A stretch of DNA of 64,000 nt. It comes from Arthrobacter sp. cf158. GTDB taxonomy: Bacteria; Actinomycetota; Actinomycetes; Actinomycetales; Micrococcaceae. Below are positions 46,406 to 57,532 of the stretch, in pieces; the stretch's first letter is position 1, and every line of letters starts with the position of its first letter. Under the pieces are notes generated by a model, which saw only the letters and a list, made by a program, of their open reading frames with translations, ran no database searches and had not been told where the DNA came from. Made by a program: the position numbers and the translations under genes. The stretch is taken from assembly GCF_900106835.1 (NCBI RefSeq), contig NZ_FNNR01000003.1:134381-198380 (forward strand). Reading direction: 5' to 3'.

Positions 46406-47965
46406 GTGCGACGTCGTGACGCCCGCCCGCAGGGCACCGGCACCGCTGGCTCCGTTGCGGCCCGCCATGGTGAGGATGCAGAGGGCACTCCCCGCCACAT
46501 GAAGGAACGCAAAAGCCTGCCGCTCTGGCTGAAGATTGTCACCGGAGTAGTCTCCGTTGCGCTCGTTGCCGGGGTGGCCTTTGCCGCCTTTTGGTTCATC
46601 CGCCTGCAGAGCAATATCACCAAGGCGCCGCTGAGCGCCGGGGAGTCCCGCGATTCCGGTGAAGCGTTGGCCAACGACAAGTCTGACCGCCTGCAAATCC
46701 TGATACTTGGTTCGGACACCCGTGACGGCAAGAACTCCGGCTACGGAACGTCTGAGGACTCCACGGGCTACGGTCACTCCGATGTGATGATGCTGCTGGA
46801 TATCTCCGCGGACAACAAACGCGTCAGTGTTATGAGTTTCCCCCGCGACCTCCTGGTGGACGTCCCCCAATGCACGGATCACACCAACAACCAGACGTTC
46901 CCCGCCCGCAGCGGCGTGATGATTAACGAGGCCATGGCTGAAGCCGGCATTGGTTGTGCGGTGGATACCGTCAACAAGCTGACAGGCCTGGAGATCGACC
47001 ACTTCATGATGGCGGACTTCAACGCCGTCAAGGAGCTCTCCCATGCTGTTGGTGGAGTCAACGTTTGCGTCAGCGATCCGGTCTTTGACCCGGACTCCCG
47101 CCTGCGCCTGCCCAAGGGTGATTCGCTGGTGGAGGGCGAACAAGCTTTGGCCTTCCTGAGGACCAGGCACGCTTTCGGCGATGGCGGTGACCTCGGCCGT
47201 ATCAAGGGCCAGCAAGCGTTCTTGTCTTCCCTGACAAGGAAACTCAAGGACGAAGGCACCTTGGGCAACCCGCAGCGGCTCCTCCAGATTGCCGACGTCG
47301 TAACGCAGAACCTGACAGTTGATGAGGGGCTGGCATCTGTGCCGTCCTTGTTGACCATTGGTGGCCGGTTGAAGGACATTGATGTTTCCAAGGTGGCGTT
47401 CGTCGCAGTTCCCACTCAGGCAGCTGCTGTGGATCCGAACCGATTGGAGCTCGTTGAACCGCAGGCGTCCCAGCTCTTCTCCGCTCTGCGTGCGGACCTT
47501 GACCTGACGACGCCAGGAGCAACGTCCAATCCGTCGTCCAGCGCGACTCCCGCGCCCCAGCCCACGGCAATGACTCCGGCGGCGCCTGCGTACGATAAAA
47601 CAATCCAACCTGTAGCGGTTGCCAACGGCAGCGGTGTTGCCGCGAGGGCACAGGAAATGATGGCCGTCCTGACGGGCAATGGCTTTACCCAGGCGGTTTC
47701 GTATCTGGCGAACCCCGTGGATCAGACAGTTGTTTACTACGGAGCCGGATTTGCCGATGTGGCCGCCGACGTTGCCACGCTGTATGGAATTCCGGCGGCG
47801 CAGGTTCAGCAGGCTCCCGGCGTGGCAGGTGTGCAGCTGTATGTTGGAACCGACTTCGCGAGCGGCACGGCCTACGGTGCCACATCTGTTCCCTCCGACG
47901 TCGTCAACCAGACGGCCAAGGATGCCGTATGCCAACAAGTGAATCCGCTGTACATCGATCAGTAG
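46406..47965 (+). CDS. LytR-CpsA-Psr (LCP) family cell-wall ligase with LytR_C domain
   Basis: LCP enzymes transfer undecaprenyl-linked polymers, such as teichoic acid or arabinogalactan-type glycans, onto peptidoglycan. The 519-residue protein has a cytoplasmic basic tail, one membrane helix (about 41-66), the LCP domain (about 95-300) with ILGSDTRD, SFPRDLLVDVP and FLRTRHAFGDGGDLGRIKGQQ, a Pro/Ala linker, and a C-terminal LytR_C domain (about 400-510). The polymer is not known. It has AGGAAAGG upstream of the GTG and a strong terminator after it. Confidence 0.9.
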   Translation: MRRRDARPQGTGTAGSVAARHGEDAEGTPRHMKERKSLPLWLKIVTGVVSVALVAGVAFAAFWFIRLQSNITKAPLSAGESRDSGEALANDKSDRLQILILGSDTRDGKNSGYGTSEDSTGYGHSDVMMLLDISADNKRVSVMSFPRDLLVDVPQCTDHTNNQTFPARSGVMINEAMAEAGIGCAVDTVNKLTGLEIDHFMMADFNAVKELSHAVGGVNVCVSDPVFDPDSRLRLPKGDSLVEGEQALAFLRTRHAFGDGGDLGRIKGQQAFLSSLTRKLKDEGTLGNPQRLLQIADVVTQNLTVDEGLASVPSLLTIGGRLKDIDVSKVAFVAVPTQAAAVDPNRLELVEPQASQLFSALRADLDLTTPGATSNPSSSATPAPQPTAMTPAAPAYDKTIQPVAVANGSGVAARAQEMMAVLTGNGFTQAVSYLANPVDQTVVYYGAGFADVAADVATLYGIPAAQVQQAPGVAGVQLYVGTDFASGTAYGATSVPSDVVNQTAKDAVCQQVNPLYIDQ

Positions 47966-47992
47966 AAGCCTTGGCATCAACAAGCCAAAATA

Positions 47993-48031
47993 AAAGGCCG
48001 GACCCGTTCTCATAGAACGGGTCCGGCCTTT
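47993..48031. terminator. Bidirectional terminator between the LCP gene and the M13 peptidase
   Basis: An 18-bp perfect stem (47993-48010 with 48014-48031) has a three-base loop and A/T runs at both ends. It lies between two convergent genes and can serve both. Confidence 0.92.
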
Positions 48032-48040
48032 CCACTTGTT

Positions 48041-49993
48041 CTACCAAATACTGACGCGCTCTCCGGATTCCATCCACATGCCATCCTCGGCACTCACGTT
48101 GAAGGCCTCGTGGAAGGCGTCGAGGTTCCGGGCGATGGCGTTCGTACGGAATTCATTGGGGGAGTGCGGATCGGTAGCCAGCCTGCGGATCGCTTCCTCC
48201 GTGCGGATCACCTGGCGCCATCCGGCAGCCCAAGACATGAAGAACCGCTGTTGTCCGGTAAAGCCGTCGATGACTTCCGGCTCTACTCCGCCCAAACTCA
48301 GCAGATAGGCCTTGTAGGCGATGGTGAGTCCGCCGAGGTCGCCGATGTTCTCACCGAGGGTCAGTTTGCCATTCACTTTGTGGTCCGGAGCGGCATAAGG
48401 GGACAGGGCATCGTACTGCGCCACCAACCGTGCGGTGAGTGCCTCAAACGCCGTGCGGTCTTCCTCTGTCCACCAATTCCGCAAGGCTCCGCTGCCATCG
48501 AACTGCGAGCCTTGGTCGTCGAACCCGTGCCCGATTTCGTGCCCGATCACAGCACCGATCCCGCCGTAATTCACGGCGTCGTCAGCGTCGGCATTGAAGA
48601 ACGGTGGCTGGAGGATGGCGGCCGGAAACACGATCTCGTTCAGCATTGGGTGGTAGTAGGCGTTTACCGTTTGGGGCGTCATCAGCCATTTGGTGAGATC
48701 AACAGGTTTCCCGATTTCATCGAGGTGACGATCGACGTCAGCATTATGGGCGCGCTCAACGTTGCCCAGAAGGTCCGTGGGGTCGATCTCCACGGCGGAG
48801 TAGTCTATCCACTTCTCCGGGAAGCCGATCTTGGGGCGGAACGCTTCCAACTTCTTGAGCGCTTCCTTCTTGGTTTCTTCGCCCATCCACTCAAGGGAAG
48901 AGATGCTGTCCCGGTACGCCGCGATCAAGTTACCCACCAGGGTCTCCATCCGGGCTTTGTGGCCTGCTGGGAAGTGGCGGTCCACGTAGATCTGGCCGAC
49001 TGCCTCGCCGAGAGCTGCTTCAACCACAGCAACGCCTCGCTTCCACCGCTCCTTGTTTTGGGGAGTGCCACTAAGGGTGGTTCCGTAGAATTCGAAGTTC
49101 GTGGTCACGAATTCCGATGACAGGTAGGGGGCAGCGGAGCTAAGGACCCTGAGCGCCAGCCACTCCTTCCACGTGTCCAGGGGCTCGGACTCCAACAGTG
49201 CGGCGGCACCGGCAAAGAAGTCCGGAGTGCTGACCACAAGCTCATTGCGTTTGGCCGCATCCACACGTGCAGCCTCGAACCATGTGTCCAGCAGGGGGAA
49301 AAGCGCTGCCGCCTGATCGGCAGTCTTCAGGTTGTAGGTCTTCTGCGGGTCCCGCAGCGTGACGTTGTCCCAGTGATGGGATGCCAGGGCGGTTTCGAGT
49401 CCCACGATCCGTTGCGAGGCTCCCTCTGCGTCAGGAAGGCCGGCCAGGGTGAACAGCCTGGCGATGTATTTGCCGTACGCTGACACAATTTCCGCAAATT
49501 TTTCATCCCGGTAGTAGGACTCATCCGGCAATCCCAGGCCTCCCTGTCCAATGTAGAGGAGGATCCGCTCAGGATTTCCGGCATCAGGGGCAGGGTAAAT
49601 GGAGAACAGACCTGAGACGTCGGCGCGGAAGAGGCGGCCGATCAGCGCAGCAAGTTCCGTTGCTGTCCCCGTGGCCTCAACATCTTTGAGGCGGCCGCGG
49701 ACAGGGTCCAGGCCCTTCGCATCTGCCGTGGCCTCGTCCATGAAGCTGGCATACAGGCCGCCAACTTGTTGTTCGACGCCGGTTGCTGACTCACCCTTGC
49801 TGGCAGCTTCCTCAATAATCGCCTTGACCGCCAGCTCGGCGCCGTCCCGCAGCGCGGTGAAGGTACCTTCCAATGGCCGGTCGTCAGGGATCGTTGTGCT
49901 GTTGAGCCACGCGCCATTGACGTGTTGGTACAGGTCGTCCTGGGGCCGGACGCTGTGATCGATGTTGGAAAGAGTGATCCCCGACTGTGGCAC
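48041..49993 (-). CDS. M13 family zinc metallopeptidase (PepO/neprilysin type)
   Basis: The 650-residue enzyme has the zinc motif HEIGH at 485-489 and the third-ligand and neighbouring motif ENIGDLGGL, with substrate-binding NAYYHPMLNEIVFPA upstream. No signal peptide is seen, so it is probably cytoplasmic, like other actinobacterial M13 members. The GTG at 49993 is chosen because AGGAG lies five bases upstream; a GTG at 50032 would add 13 residues without a ribosome-binding site. It is divergent from leuA. Confidence 0.93.
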   Translation of the reverse strand: MPQSGITLSNIDHSVRPQDDLYQHVNGAWLNSTTIPDDRPLEGTFTALRDGAELAVKAIIEEAASKGESATGVEQQVGGLYASFMDEATADAKGLDPVRGRLKDVEATGTATELAALIGRLFRADVSGLFSIYPAPDAGNPERILLYIGQGGLGLPDESYYRDEKFAEIVSAYGKYIARLFTLAGLPDAEGASQRIVGLETALASHHWDNVTLRDPQKTYNLKTADQAAALFPLLDTWFEAARVDAAKRNELVVSTPDFFAGAAALLESEPLDTWKEWLALRVLSSAAPYLSSEFVTTNFEFYGTTLSGTPQNKERWKRGVAVVEAALGEAVGQIYVDRHFPAGHKARMETLVGNLIAAYRDSISSLEWMGEETKKEALKKLEAFRPKIGFPEKWIDYSAVEIDPTDLLGNVERAHNADVDRHLDEIGKPVDLTKWLMTPQTVNAYYHPMLNEIVFPAAILQPPFFNADADDAVNYGGIGAVIGHEIGHGFDDQGSQFDGSGALRNWWTEEDRTAFEALTARLVAQYDALSPYAAPDHKVNGKLTLGENIGDLGGLTIAYKAYLLSLGGVEPEVIDGFTGQQRFFMSWAAGWRQVIRTEEAIRRLATDPHSPNEFRTNAIARNLDAFHEAFNVSAEDGMWMESGERVSIW

Positions 49994-50095
49994 TGTGGCT
50001 CCTTGTGTGGACGCTGCAGGAGGCGTTTCCACCGTCGCGGCGTCTGCATAGTGGACGTTGTATGAGGTGTTGCACTGTCATCATACGCATCGTGT

Positions 50096-50101
50096 TACTG
50101 T
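50096..50101 (+). promoter_or_regulatory. -10-like element before the leuA leader peptide
   Basis: TACTGT ends six bases before the leader GTG at 50108, the same distance as in the leuS leader. A start point on the G of GTG would make a leaderless leader peptide. No good -35 is seen at 16-18 bases. Confidence 0.45.
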
Positions 50102-50107
50102 GATTTT

Positions 50108-50152
50108 GTGCGTACGGCAATGCTTCTTCTTAGCTGCCGCGGCGAGGCCTGA
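50108..50152 (+). CDS. leuL: Leucine leader peptide of leuA, 14 residues
   Basis: The short frame encodes MRTAMLLLSCRGEA and stops at TGA. Three identical CTT leucine codons are followed by Ser-Cys-Arg-Gly-Glu, whose codons form the 5' arm of an 11-bp hairpin. It lies 88 bases before leuA. Leader-peptide control of leuA is established in actinobacteria such as Streptomyces and Corynebacterium. The gene has no ribosome-binding site and is probably translated from a leaderless transcript. Confidence 0.75.
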   Translation: MRTAMLLLSCRGEA

Positions 50153-50225
50153 AAGCTATCTGACGCTGGGCCATCCTCGCCGCGGAGTTCCGTTGTGTCC
50201 GGCTAAGCTTTCACTTAGTTCTTAG
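50129..50225 (+). promoter_or_regulatory. leuA leader RNA switch with pseudoknot potential
   Basis: The main stem is CCGCGGCGAGG (50137-50147) with CCTCGCCGCGG (50175-50185), 11 bp. In its loop, GAAAGCT (50151-50157) can pair with AGCTTTC (50206-50212), giving an H-type pseudoknot. GCTAAG (50202-50207) can instead pair with the leader Leu-Ser codons CTTAGC (50129-50134) or with CTTAG (50214-50218); a further CTTAG copy is at 50221-50225. These options exclude one another, so a ribosome stalled at the CTT codons would change the fold next to the leuA ribosome-binding site (AAAAGG, 50228-50233). Confidence 0.65.
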
Positions 50226-51980
<1,755 letters not shown>

Positions 51981-51986
51981 TGCCCT

Positions 51987-52020
51987 CCGTGTGGTGACGG
52001 GAAATACCGTCACCACACGG
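51987..52020 (+). terminator. Hairpin terminator after leuA
   Basis: CCGTGTGGTGACGG pairs perfectly with CCGTCACCACACGG (14 bp) around GAAATA, six bases after the leuA stop. No T-run follows. Confidence 0.7.
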
Positions 52021-52039
52021 TCCGGCGACCACCGCCGGA
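52021..52039 (+). repeat. Second hairpin between leuA and recO
   Basis: TCCGGCG and CGCCGGA form a 7-bp stem with a five-base loop, directly after the first hairpin and ten bases before recO. It may reinforce termination. Confidence 0.45.
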
Positions 52040-52049
52040 CGCGGGCGTA

Positions 52050-52817
52050 ATGCGAAGATTAGGTGTGGCCAATCCGTCGTTTGCAGCACGTTCCTATCGG
52101 GACGACGCCGTGGTGCTCCGTACCCATAAGCTGGGGGAAGCGGATCGCATCATCACCCTCTTGACCAAGCACCATGGACAGGTTCGTGCGGTTGCCAAAG
52201 GGGTTCGTAGAACCAGCAGCCGTTTCGGTGCCCGGTTGGAGCCATTCATGGTGGCGGACCTGCAACTCGTTTCCGGCCGCACGCTGGACATTGTGACGCA
52301 AGCCGTCGCGAAGGGTGCCTATGGAAGCAGCATCGCAGCTGACTACGGGCGGTTCACAGTTGCTGCAGCCATGACAGAGACTGCGGAGAAACTGACGGAC
52401 GCCGATACTGAATCGGGAACTGCCCAGTACAACCTGTTGGTTGGCGCACTGGCTGCGCTCAGCCGTTCCGACCATCCTCCCGAACTCATCCTGGACTCCT
52501 ACCTGCTCCGGGCACTGGCGACTGGAGGCTGGGCGCCGAGCTTTACCTCATGTGCCCGTTGCGGCCGGCCCGGTCCACATACGGCATTTGCGGCACCGAT
52601 AGGCGGGATGGTGTGCGGCGACTGCAGGCCTCCCGGTTCACCGGCGCCGGCACCAGAGACGGTGGTGTTGCTCGGCGCGCTGCTGACGGGTGACTGGAGC
52701 GTCGCGGATACTTCCGACCCCCGGCATCGACGGGAAGCAGCAGGCCTGGTGGCCAGCTACCTGCAATGGCACCTGGAACGGGCATTGAAATCACTCAAAC
52801 ACGTGGAGCGAAGCTGA
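52050..52817 (+). CDS. recO: DNA repair protein RecO
   Basis: RecO anneals single strands and loads RecA with RecR. The 255-residue protein has an OB-fold N-terminus ([21 protein letters not shown] near 18-38), a helical middle, and a zinc site CARCGRPG ... CGDC near 168-193. The ATG at 52050 has little room after the leuA hairpins, and a GTG at 52065 is an alternative. The stop is two bases before uppS. Confidence 0.93.
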   Translation: MRRLGVANPSFAARSYRDDAVVLRTHKLGEADRIITLLTKHHGQVRAVAKGVRRTSSRFGARLEPFMVADLQLVSGRTLDIVTQAVAKGAYGSSIAADYGRFTVAAAMTETAEKLTDADTESGTAQYNLLVGALAALSRSDHPPELILDSYLLRALATGGWAPSFTSCARCGRPGPHTAFAAPIGGMVCGDCRPPGSPAPAPETVVLLGALLTGDWSVADTSDPRHRREAAGLVASYLQWHLERALKSLKHVERS

Positions 52818-52819
52818 CA

Positions 52820-53644
52820 GTGGCACTTGGAAAAAAGAGCAAGTCAACAACGGCAAGAACGGCGCCAGTGGTGGCCCCCTATGCTCATCCATCCGGGGCG
52901 GTCCCACCGGCCATTCCAAGTGAACTCATCCCGCAGCATGTGGCGATTGTCATGGACGGCAATGGCCGCTGGGCAAATCAGCGTGGACTGCCTCGCATCG
53001 AAGGACATAAGGCCGGTGAGCCTGCTCTCCTCGATGTGATGGCAGGGGCGATCGAGCTCGGAATCAAGTACGTCAGCGTCTACGCTTTTTCCACCGAGAA
53101 CTGGCGCCGGTCGCCCGAAGAAGTCCGTTTCCTCATGGGATTTAACAAGGATGTACTACGTCGCCAGCGCAACCAGCTGGACGAATGGGGTGTCCGCATC
53201 CGTTGGGCGGGCCGTCGCCCACGGTTGTGGGGTTCCGTTATCAAGGAGTTGGAAGAAGCCGAGGACTATACGCGAGGCAACGACACCTGCACGTTGACCA
53301 TGTGTGTTAATTACGGTGGCCGCGCCGAGATCGCCGATGCTGTTTCGGCAATTGCCCATGATGTCGCAGCGGGGCGGCTCAAGCCGGGGTCGGTATCGGA
53401 GAAGACCATCCAGAAGTACCTCGATGAGCCGGACCTCCCCGACGTGGACCTCTTCCTACGCAGCTCTGGGGAGCAGCGACTCTCGAACTTCCTGCTGTGG
53501 CAATCTGCCTATGCCGAGTTCGTTTTCATGGACACCCTGTGGCCGGACGTGGACAGGCGGACCCTGTGGGACGCCGTCGAGATCTATGCGAAACGCGACC
53601 GCCGTTACGGTGGAGCAGTGGATGCGGCCCCGCCCGCCACGTAG
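52820..53644 (+). CDS. uppS: Isoprenyl transferase (undecaprenyl diphosphate synthase type)
   Basis: This cis-prenyltransferase builds the lipid carrier for cell-wall synthesis. The 274-residue protein has the catalytic Asp 46 in VMDGNGRWA, the segment [17 protein letters not shown] near 93-104, and the C-terminal [16 protein letters not shown] basic tail of about 40 residues precedes the core, as in other actinobacteria. The GTG at 52820 follows the recO stop by two bases. Chain length cannot be read from sequence alone. Confidence 0.94.
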   Translation: MALGKKSKSTTARTAPVVAPYAHPSGAVPPAIPSELIPQHVAIVMDGNGRWANQRGLPRIEGHKAGEPALLDVMAGAIELGIKYVSVYAFSTENWRRSPEEVRFLMGFNKDVLRRQRNQLDEWGVRIRWAGRRPRLWGSVIKELEEAEDYTRGNDTCTLTMCVNYGGRAEIADAVSAIAHDVAAGRLKPGSVSEKTIQKYLDEPDLPDVDLFLRSSGEQRLSNFLLWQSAYAEFVFMDTLWPDVDRRTLWDAVEIYAKRDRRYGGAVDAAPPAT

Positions 53645-53676
53645 CACGCCTTTGCTACATCAGGGCCCTAAGTGCA

Positions 53677-54750
53677 TCAATACGGATAGGCAGCCAGCCA
53701 CACCGCGACGTCGCGATAGGCCTGTTGGCGGACGGTGCGCCTGGACAAAAAGACGTCATGGAGGGCTCCCGGGTACCGGAACACCGCGGTACGACGGGCG
53801 AGTCCGAGGGCCCGTCGTGAGGTTTCCTCCACGTCAATCACAGCATCCGCCCGCATGAGGTCAGCGGTCCATTCGGCTTGTATTCTGGTCCGCCCGGACA
53901 GCAGAACCAGCACGGGTGCGTCGATGTTCAGCTTGCGCTCCACGGCAGCATGTCCTGCCAGAACCGCCTTGGTCCAACCGGCCCGGATGGGGAAGGAAGT
54001 GCGCGGTCGCCACACAGGGTCCAGGATCCATTCGCCGTGGGCCTCGTTACTGACGCTCTCCCAGTAGGCCGGCATGTCCGGAAACCGGAAGGGGCGCTTG
54101 GGATCCGTGCGGGCAAAAGGTTCCACCAAGTGCATGGCTATGCTGCGGACGAGGCTGCTGCCCTGAAGCTCCAGCCACGGCGAGTTCAGAACCAGGGTGC
54201 CCAAACGGCCAGGGTTACGATCCGCCCAGAGCGCGGCAATCACGCCTCCCAGCGAATGGCCCAGCATGTGGATGGTGGGTGGCGTGCTGTTATTGGTCCT
54301 CGTAGCCACATCGCGTTCGATTTCCGTCAAAGCCGCCGCAAGATCCTCATCGTAGACGCTGAGGTCCGAGGTGTAGCCGGGCGTCTGTCCCGGCAGCAGG
54401 CTTCGGCCGAATTTCCGCAGGTCCACTGCATAGAAATGAAATCCTGACGCCGTCAGATACTCGGCAAGCTCAGTCTGCAGGAAGTAGTCCGCCCATCCGT
54501 GGAGGTACAGCACAGCCCTGGGGGCTCCGGAAGGATCAGCCGGAGCAGGGCGGCGCCTGCGTTTGGTAAATGACGCAAGGAAGTCGAGAATTCCATGCGG
54601 TGCTGAGTCGGCGACTGGAGGTGCATGCCTGATCAAGGTCGCCTTAGTGGTGCCCTCTTCATCCGGCGTGAGTGGAAGTTCCATGCATTCATAGCCGTGG
54701 CCAAGAATGTCGGGTTTCCACTGTGCTGCCGATTCCCCCGCGCTGGTCAT
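53677..54750 (-). CDS. Alpha/beta hydrolase (downstream paralogue)
   Basis: The 357-residue protein is a serine hydrolase of the lysophospholipase-like kind, with LYLHGWADYF near 81-90 and the nucleophile Ser 166 in GHSLGG; the final His is in GALHDVFLS. It clearly resembles the next gene over its length (ATLIRH, LHGW-DYF, NSPWLEL/DSPWLEM, GSSLVR, LHDVFLS), so the two arose by tandem duplication. The ATG overlaps the stop of that gene by four bases. Substrate is unknown. Confidence 0.85.
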   Translation of the reverse strand: MTSAGESAAQWKPDILGHGYECMELPLTPDEEGTTKATLIRHAPPVADSAPHGILDFLASFTKRRRRPAPADPSGAPRAVLYLHGWADYFLQTELAEYLTASGFHFYAVDLRKFGRSLLPGQTPGYTSDLSVYDEDLAAALTEIERDVATRTNNSTPPTIHMLGHSLGGVIAALWADRNPGRLGTLVLNSPWLELQGSSLVRSIAMHLVEPFARTDPKRPFRFPDMPAYWESVSNEAHGEWILDPVWRPRTSFPIRAGWTKAVLAGHAAVERKLNIDAPVLVLLSGRTRIQAEWTADLMRADAVIDVEETSRRALGLARRTAVFRYPGALHDVFLSRRTVRQQAYRDVAVWLAAYPY

Positions 54751-55772
54751 ATCTCCCCTTCGTGCCGTTCTTCAGGCGCTTCGTACTGCATGAATCCCTT
54801 GATCCATCGGGCCAGACGTGCGTATGCGTCCTTGCGCACCGCCGGTGCCGACAGGAAGACGTCGTGGAGGCCGCCGTCGATGCGTTCCAGGGTGACGGTC
54901 CGTCCCAATGCCATGGCGCGCAAGGCCATGACACTGACGTCAAGGACAGCATCCGAGCGGCGCATGGATTCCTGCCACACCATGCCGTTGGCGCTGGCTG
55001 ACGACGCCAGTACCAGGACTGGCATCTCCAGATTCAGGCCCCGGGCAACCTGCGAATGCCCGGCAAAGACTGCATTGAGCCATCCCGCGCGGACCGGGAA
55101 TGCCAAAGGTGGCCGGTACTTTTCATCAAGGGACCATTCGCCTTCGGCGGAACTGCTGATGCTCCGGAAGTAGAAGCCCCGCTCCGGCAACCTGAGGACG
55201 GTCTTGGGACGAAGCTTTGCCACCGGCGCCACCATGGCTTGCGCAGCCCGCCGTACCAAGGAGCTGCCATGCATCTCCAGCCAGGGGCTGTCAAGGATCA
55301 GGTATTGGACCTCTGCTGGGTGGCGGCTGGCCCATAAGGCTGCCACGAGTCCTCCCGTGGAATGTCCCATTAGCGTCAAGCTGCCTGCAGGCGATCCGCC
55401 GCGGTCATGCCGGATGACCTGAACAGCCTGGTTGATTTCAGCGTCGTAGTCGATCAGATTCGCCACATATCCGCCGGGGTTTCCCGCTTGCAGGCTCCGT
55501 CCGTGATTGTGCATGTCCAGCGCGTAGAAGTCGTAGCCTTGCCCGGCCCAGAACCTGGCAAGTTCGGCATTGAAGAAGTAGTCGCTCCAGCCGTGCAGAA
55601 AAAGGACGGCGCCGTGTCGCCCGGCCATTGTGTGCCCCTGGCCGGACGGTTGGGTTCTGGGCCCTGTCCTGTGGCGGATCAGCGTGGCGTGCCGGACGAC
55701 GCCGTCCGGACCTGCAGCGTCAATGTCGCAGGATTGGAAGTCCGTTCCCAGGATGTCAGCGGTCCACTCCAT
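54747..55772 (-). CDS. Alpha/beta hydrolase (upstream paralogue)
   Basis: The 341-residue protein has LFLHGWSDYF near 57-66, the nucleophile Ser 138 in GHSTGG, and the catalytic His in GGLHDVFLS. It is a paralogue of the gene that overlaps it downstream. No signal peptide is present in either, so both act in the cytoplasm. It starts nine bases after the flavoprotein gene and belongs to the same transcript. Substrate is unknown. Confidence 0.85.
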   Translation of the reverse strand: MEWTADILGTDFQSCDIDAAGPDGVVRHATLIRHRTGPRTQPSGQGHTMAGRHGAVLFLHGWSDYFFNAELARFWAGQGYDFYALDMHNHGRSLQAGNPGGYVANLIDYDAEINQAVQVIRHDRGGSPAGSLTLMGHSTGGLVAALWASRHPAEVQYLILDSPWLEMHGSSLVRRAAQAMVAPVAKLRPKTVLRLPERGFYFRSISSSAEGEWSLDEKYRPPLAFPVRAGWLNAVFAGHSQVARGLNLEMPVLVLASSASANGMVWQESMRRSDAVLDVSVMALRAMALGRTVTLERIDGGLHDVFLSAPAVRKDAYARLARWIKGFMQYEAPEERHEGEI

Positions 55773-55781
55773 GGCATTAGC

Positions 55782-57464
55782 TTAGACACTGGCGGCGGCG
55801 TCCCGTCCCGCTGCCCTCCCGGTGAAGAGGCAGCCGCCCAGGAAAGTGCCCTCCAATGCACGGTAGCCATGAATGCCACCGCCGCCGAATCCTGCAGCTT
55901 CGCCCGCCGCGTAGAGGTCCGGTATGGCCTGCCCGCCGCTGTCCAGGACCCTGGAACGCAGATCCGTTCTGAGCCCACCCAGGCTCTTCCTGGTCAGCAC
56001 GGAAAGCCGGATGGCGACCAAAGGTCCGTGGGCGGGGTCCGTCAGTCGGTGCGGGGGAGCTACCCGCATCAGTTTGTCCGTAGCAAACCGGCGTGCTGCC
56101 CTGATGGCGGCGAGTTGTGGGTCCTTGCCCAGACCGCTGGCCACTTGGCTATCCCGTGCGCGAATCAGTGATTCCAGCGAGGCGGCGTTGATCCGGGGGC
56201 TTTCCGTGAGCTGGTTCATCCGGGATGCGAGTTCTGCGGGAGCCGAGGCCTGAATGAAGTCCACTCCCTTATCCAGGAACCGCTGGATGGGAGAATCGCT
56301 GCCGGGCTTCAACCGGGATGCAAGAAGCCTGATGTCCTTGCCTGTGAGATCCGGATTCTGCTCGGATCCGGACAAGGCCAGCTCCTTGAGGGCGATGGTT
56401 CTGTTGAGGACAAACCATGAATAATCGTGGCCGGTGCCGAGTATGTGGCGCAGTGCTCCCAAGGAATCAAAGCCGGGGAAGAGGGGAGCCGGCAGCTGGT
56501 GGCCCCAGGCGTCTAGCCACAGGGACGATGGGCCGGGCAGGATGCGGATGCCGTGCTTGGGCCACACAGGATCGTAGTTATGAATACCCTCCGGGTAGTG
56601 CCACATCCTGTCGCCGTTGACCACCGACGCTCCCATGGTTTCCACAGCGGATTGGAATTCTCCGTCAACGGAAGCCGGGACGCCGCTCAGCATGTAGGTG
56701 GGTGCGTTTTCTCCGGGCCATTGGCGCCGGACCATGTCATGGTTACCGCCGATACCACCGGATGTCACCACTACAGCACCGGCGCTTGCTTCGAAACCCG
56801 CGACGGCGACCCTCGCCGTCGCAGTGCCACGCACCGCCGTCGACGGTTCCAGCACCTCACCGGAAACGCCCGTGACCTTGCCCGCCGTCGTTATCAGGGA
56901 AAGGGCACGGTGCCTGAAGTGCAGGCTTACCCGGCCGGCCTCGACGCCTTCCCGCACTTTCCCGAGGAACGGTTTCACCAGCGCTGGTCCGGTGCCCCAC
57001 GTGACATGGAAGCGTGGGACAGTGTTCCCGTGTCCTTGGGGTCCGTAGCCGCCACGCTCTGCCCACTGCACCAGTGGGAAGATGCCGACGCCAAGGTTCC
57101 GGAGCCATGCCCGCTTTTCACCCGCAGCGAACTCCACATAGGCCTCGGCCCACTCCCGCGCGTTGCTATCTCCGGAGCGATCAAAGGCTGCCGACGCAAG
57201 CCAATCGGACAAAGCGAGCTCAGCGCTGTCTTTGACGCCCAGGCGCCGCTGCTCAGGAGTGTCCACCATGAAGAGGCCGCCGAAGGACCAATGCGCCTGG
57301 CCGCCAATTGATGCCTCGGGCTCCTGGTCCAGCACGGCTACTGACTTGCCGGCTGCGTAGGCGGTGGCGGCGGCAACAAGACCTGACAGCCCCGCTCCCA
57401 CCACGACGATGTCTGCAACAATCCTTGGGCTCGAATGATCTGCGTCACTATTATCCAGCGGCAT
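55782..57464 (-). CDS. FAD-dependent dehydrogenase, fumarate reductase/ketosteroid-dehydrogenase type
   Basis: The 560-residue flavoprotein has the FAD dinucleotide motif [16 protein letters not shown] at 21-36 and the C-terminal FAD motif [20 protein letters not shown] followed by [14 protein letters not shown]. This resembles FAD_binding_2 dehydrogenases, often labelled 3-oxosteroid 1-dehydrogenase-like. No steroid genes are nearby, so the substrate is open. No ribosome-binding site is seen before the ATG, so it may be leaderless. Two hydrolase genes follow closely. Confidence 0.87.
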   Translation of the reverse strand: MPLDNSDADHSSPRIVADIVVVGAGLSGLVAAATAYAAGKSVAVLDQEPEASIGGQAHWSFGGLFMVDTPEQRRLGVKDSAELALSDWLASAAFDRSGDSNAREWAEAYVEFAAGEKRAWLRNLGVGIFPLVQWAERGGYGPQGHGNTVPRFHVTWGTGPALVKPFLGKVREGVEAGRVSLHFRHRALSLITTAGKVTGVSGEVLEPSTAVRGTATARVAVAGFEASAGAVVVTSGGIGGNHDMVRRQWPGENAPTYMLSGVPASVDGEFQSAVETMGASVVNGDRMWHYPEGIHNYDPVWPKHGIRILPGPSSLWLDAWGHQLPAPLFPGFDSLGALRHILGTGHDYSWFVLNRTIALKELALSGSEQNPDLTGKDIRLLASRLKPGSDSPIQRFLDKGVDFIQASAPAELASRMNQLTESPRINAASLESLIRARDSQVASGLGKDPQLAAIRAARRFATDKLMRVAPPHRLTDPAHGPLVAIRLSVLTRKSLGGLRTDLRSRVLDSGGQAIPDLYAAGEAAGFGGGGIHGYRALEGTFLGGCLFTGRAAGRDAAASV

Positions 57465-57532
57465 GCGTACATGCTAGCCCCAGTGCGGGTCACGGGTTTG
57501 GTGAGTTGTCCGTAAAGCGGAAAACTAGGACC

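Noticed and set aside
46307..48013. 568-codon minus-strand frame across the LCP gene
   Set aside because: It lies opposite a clear LCP gene and has no recognisable motif. High GC keeps antisense frames open.
49994..50032. Upstream GTG start for the M13 peptidase
   Set aside because: AGGAG lies five bases before the GTG at 49993 and none lies before 50032.
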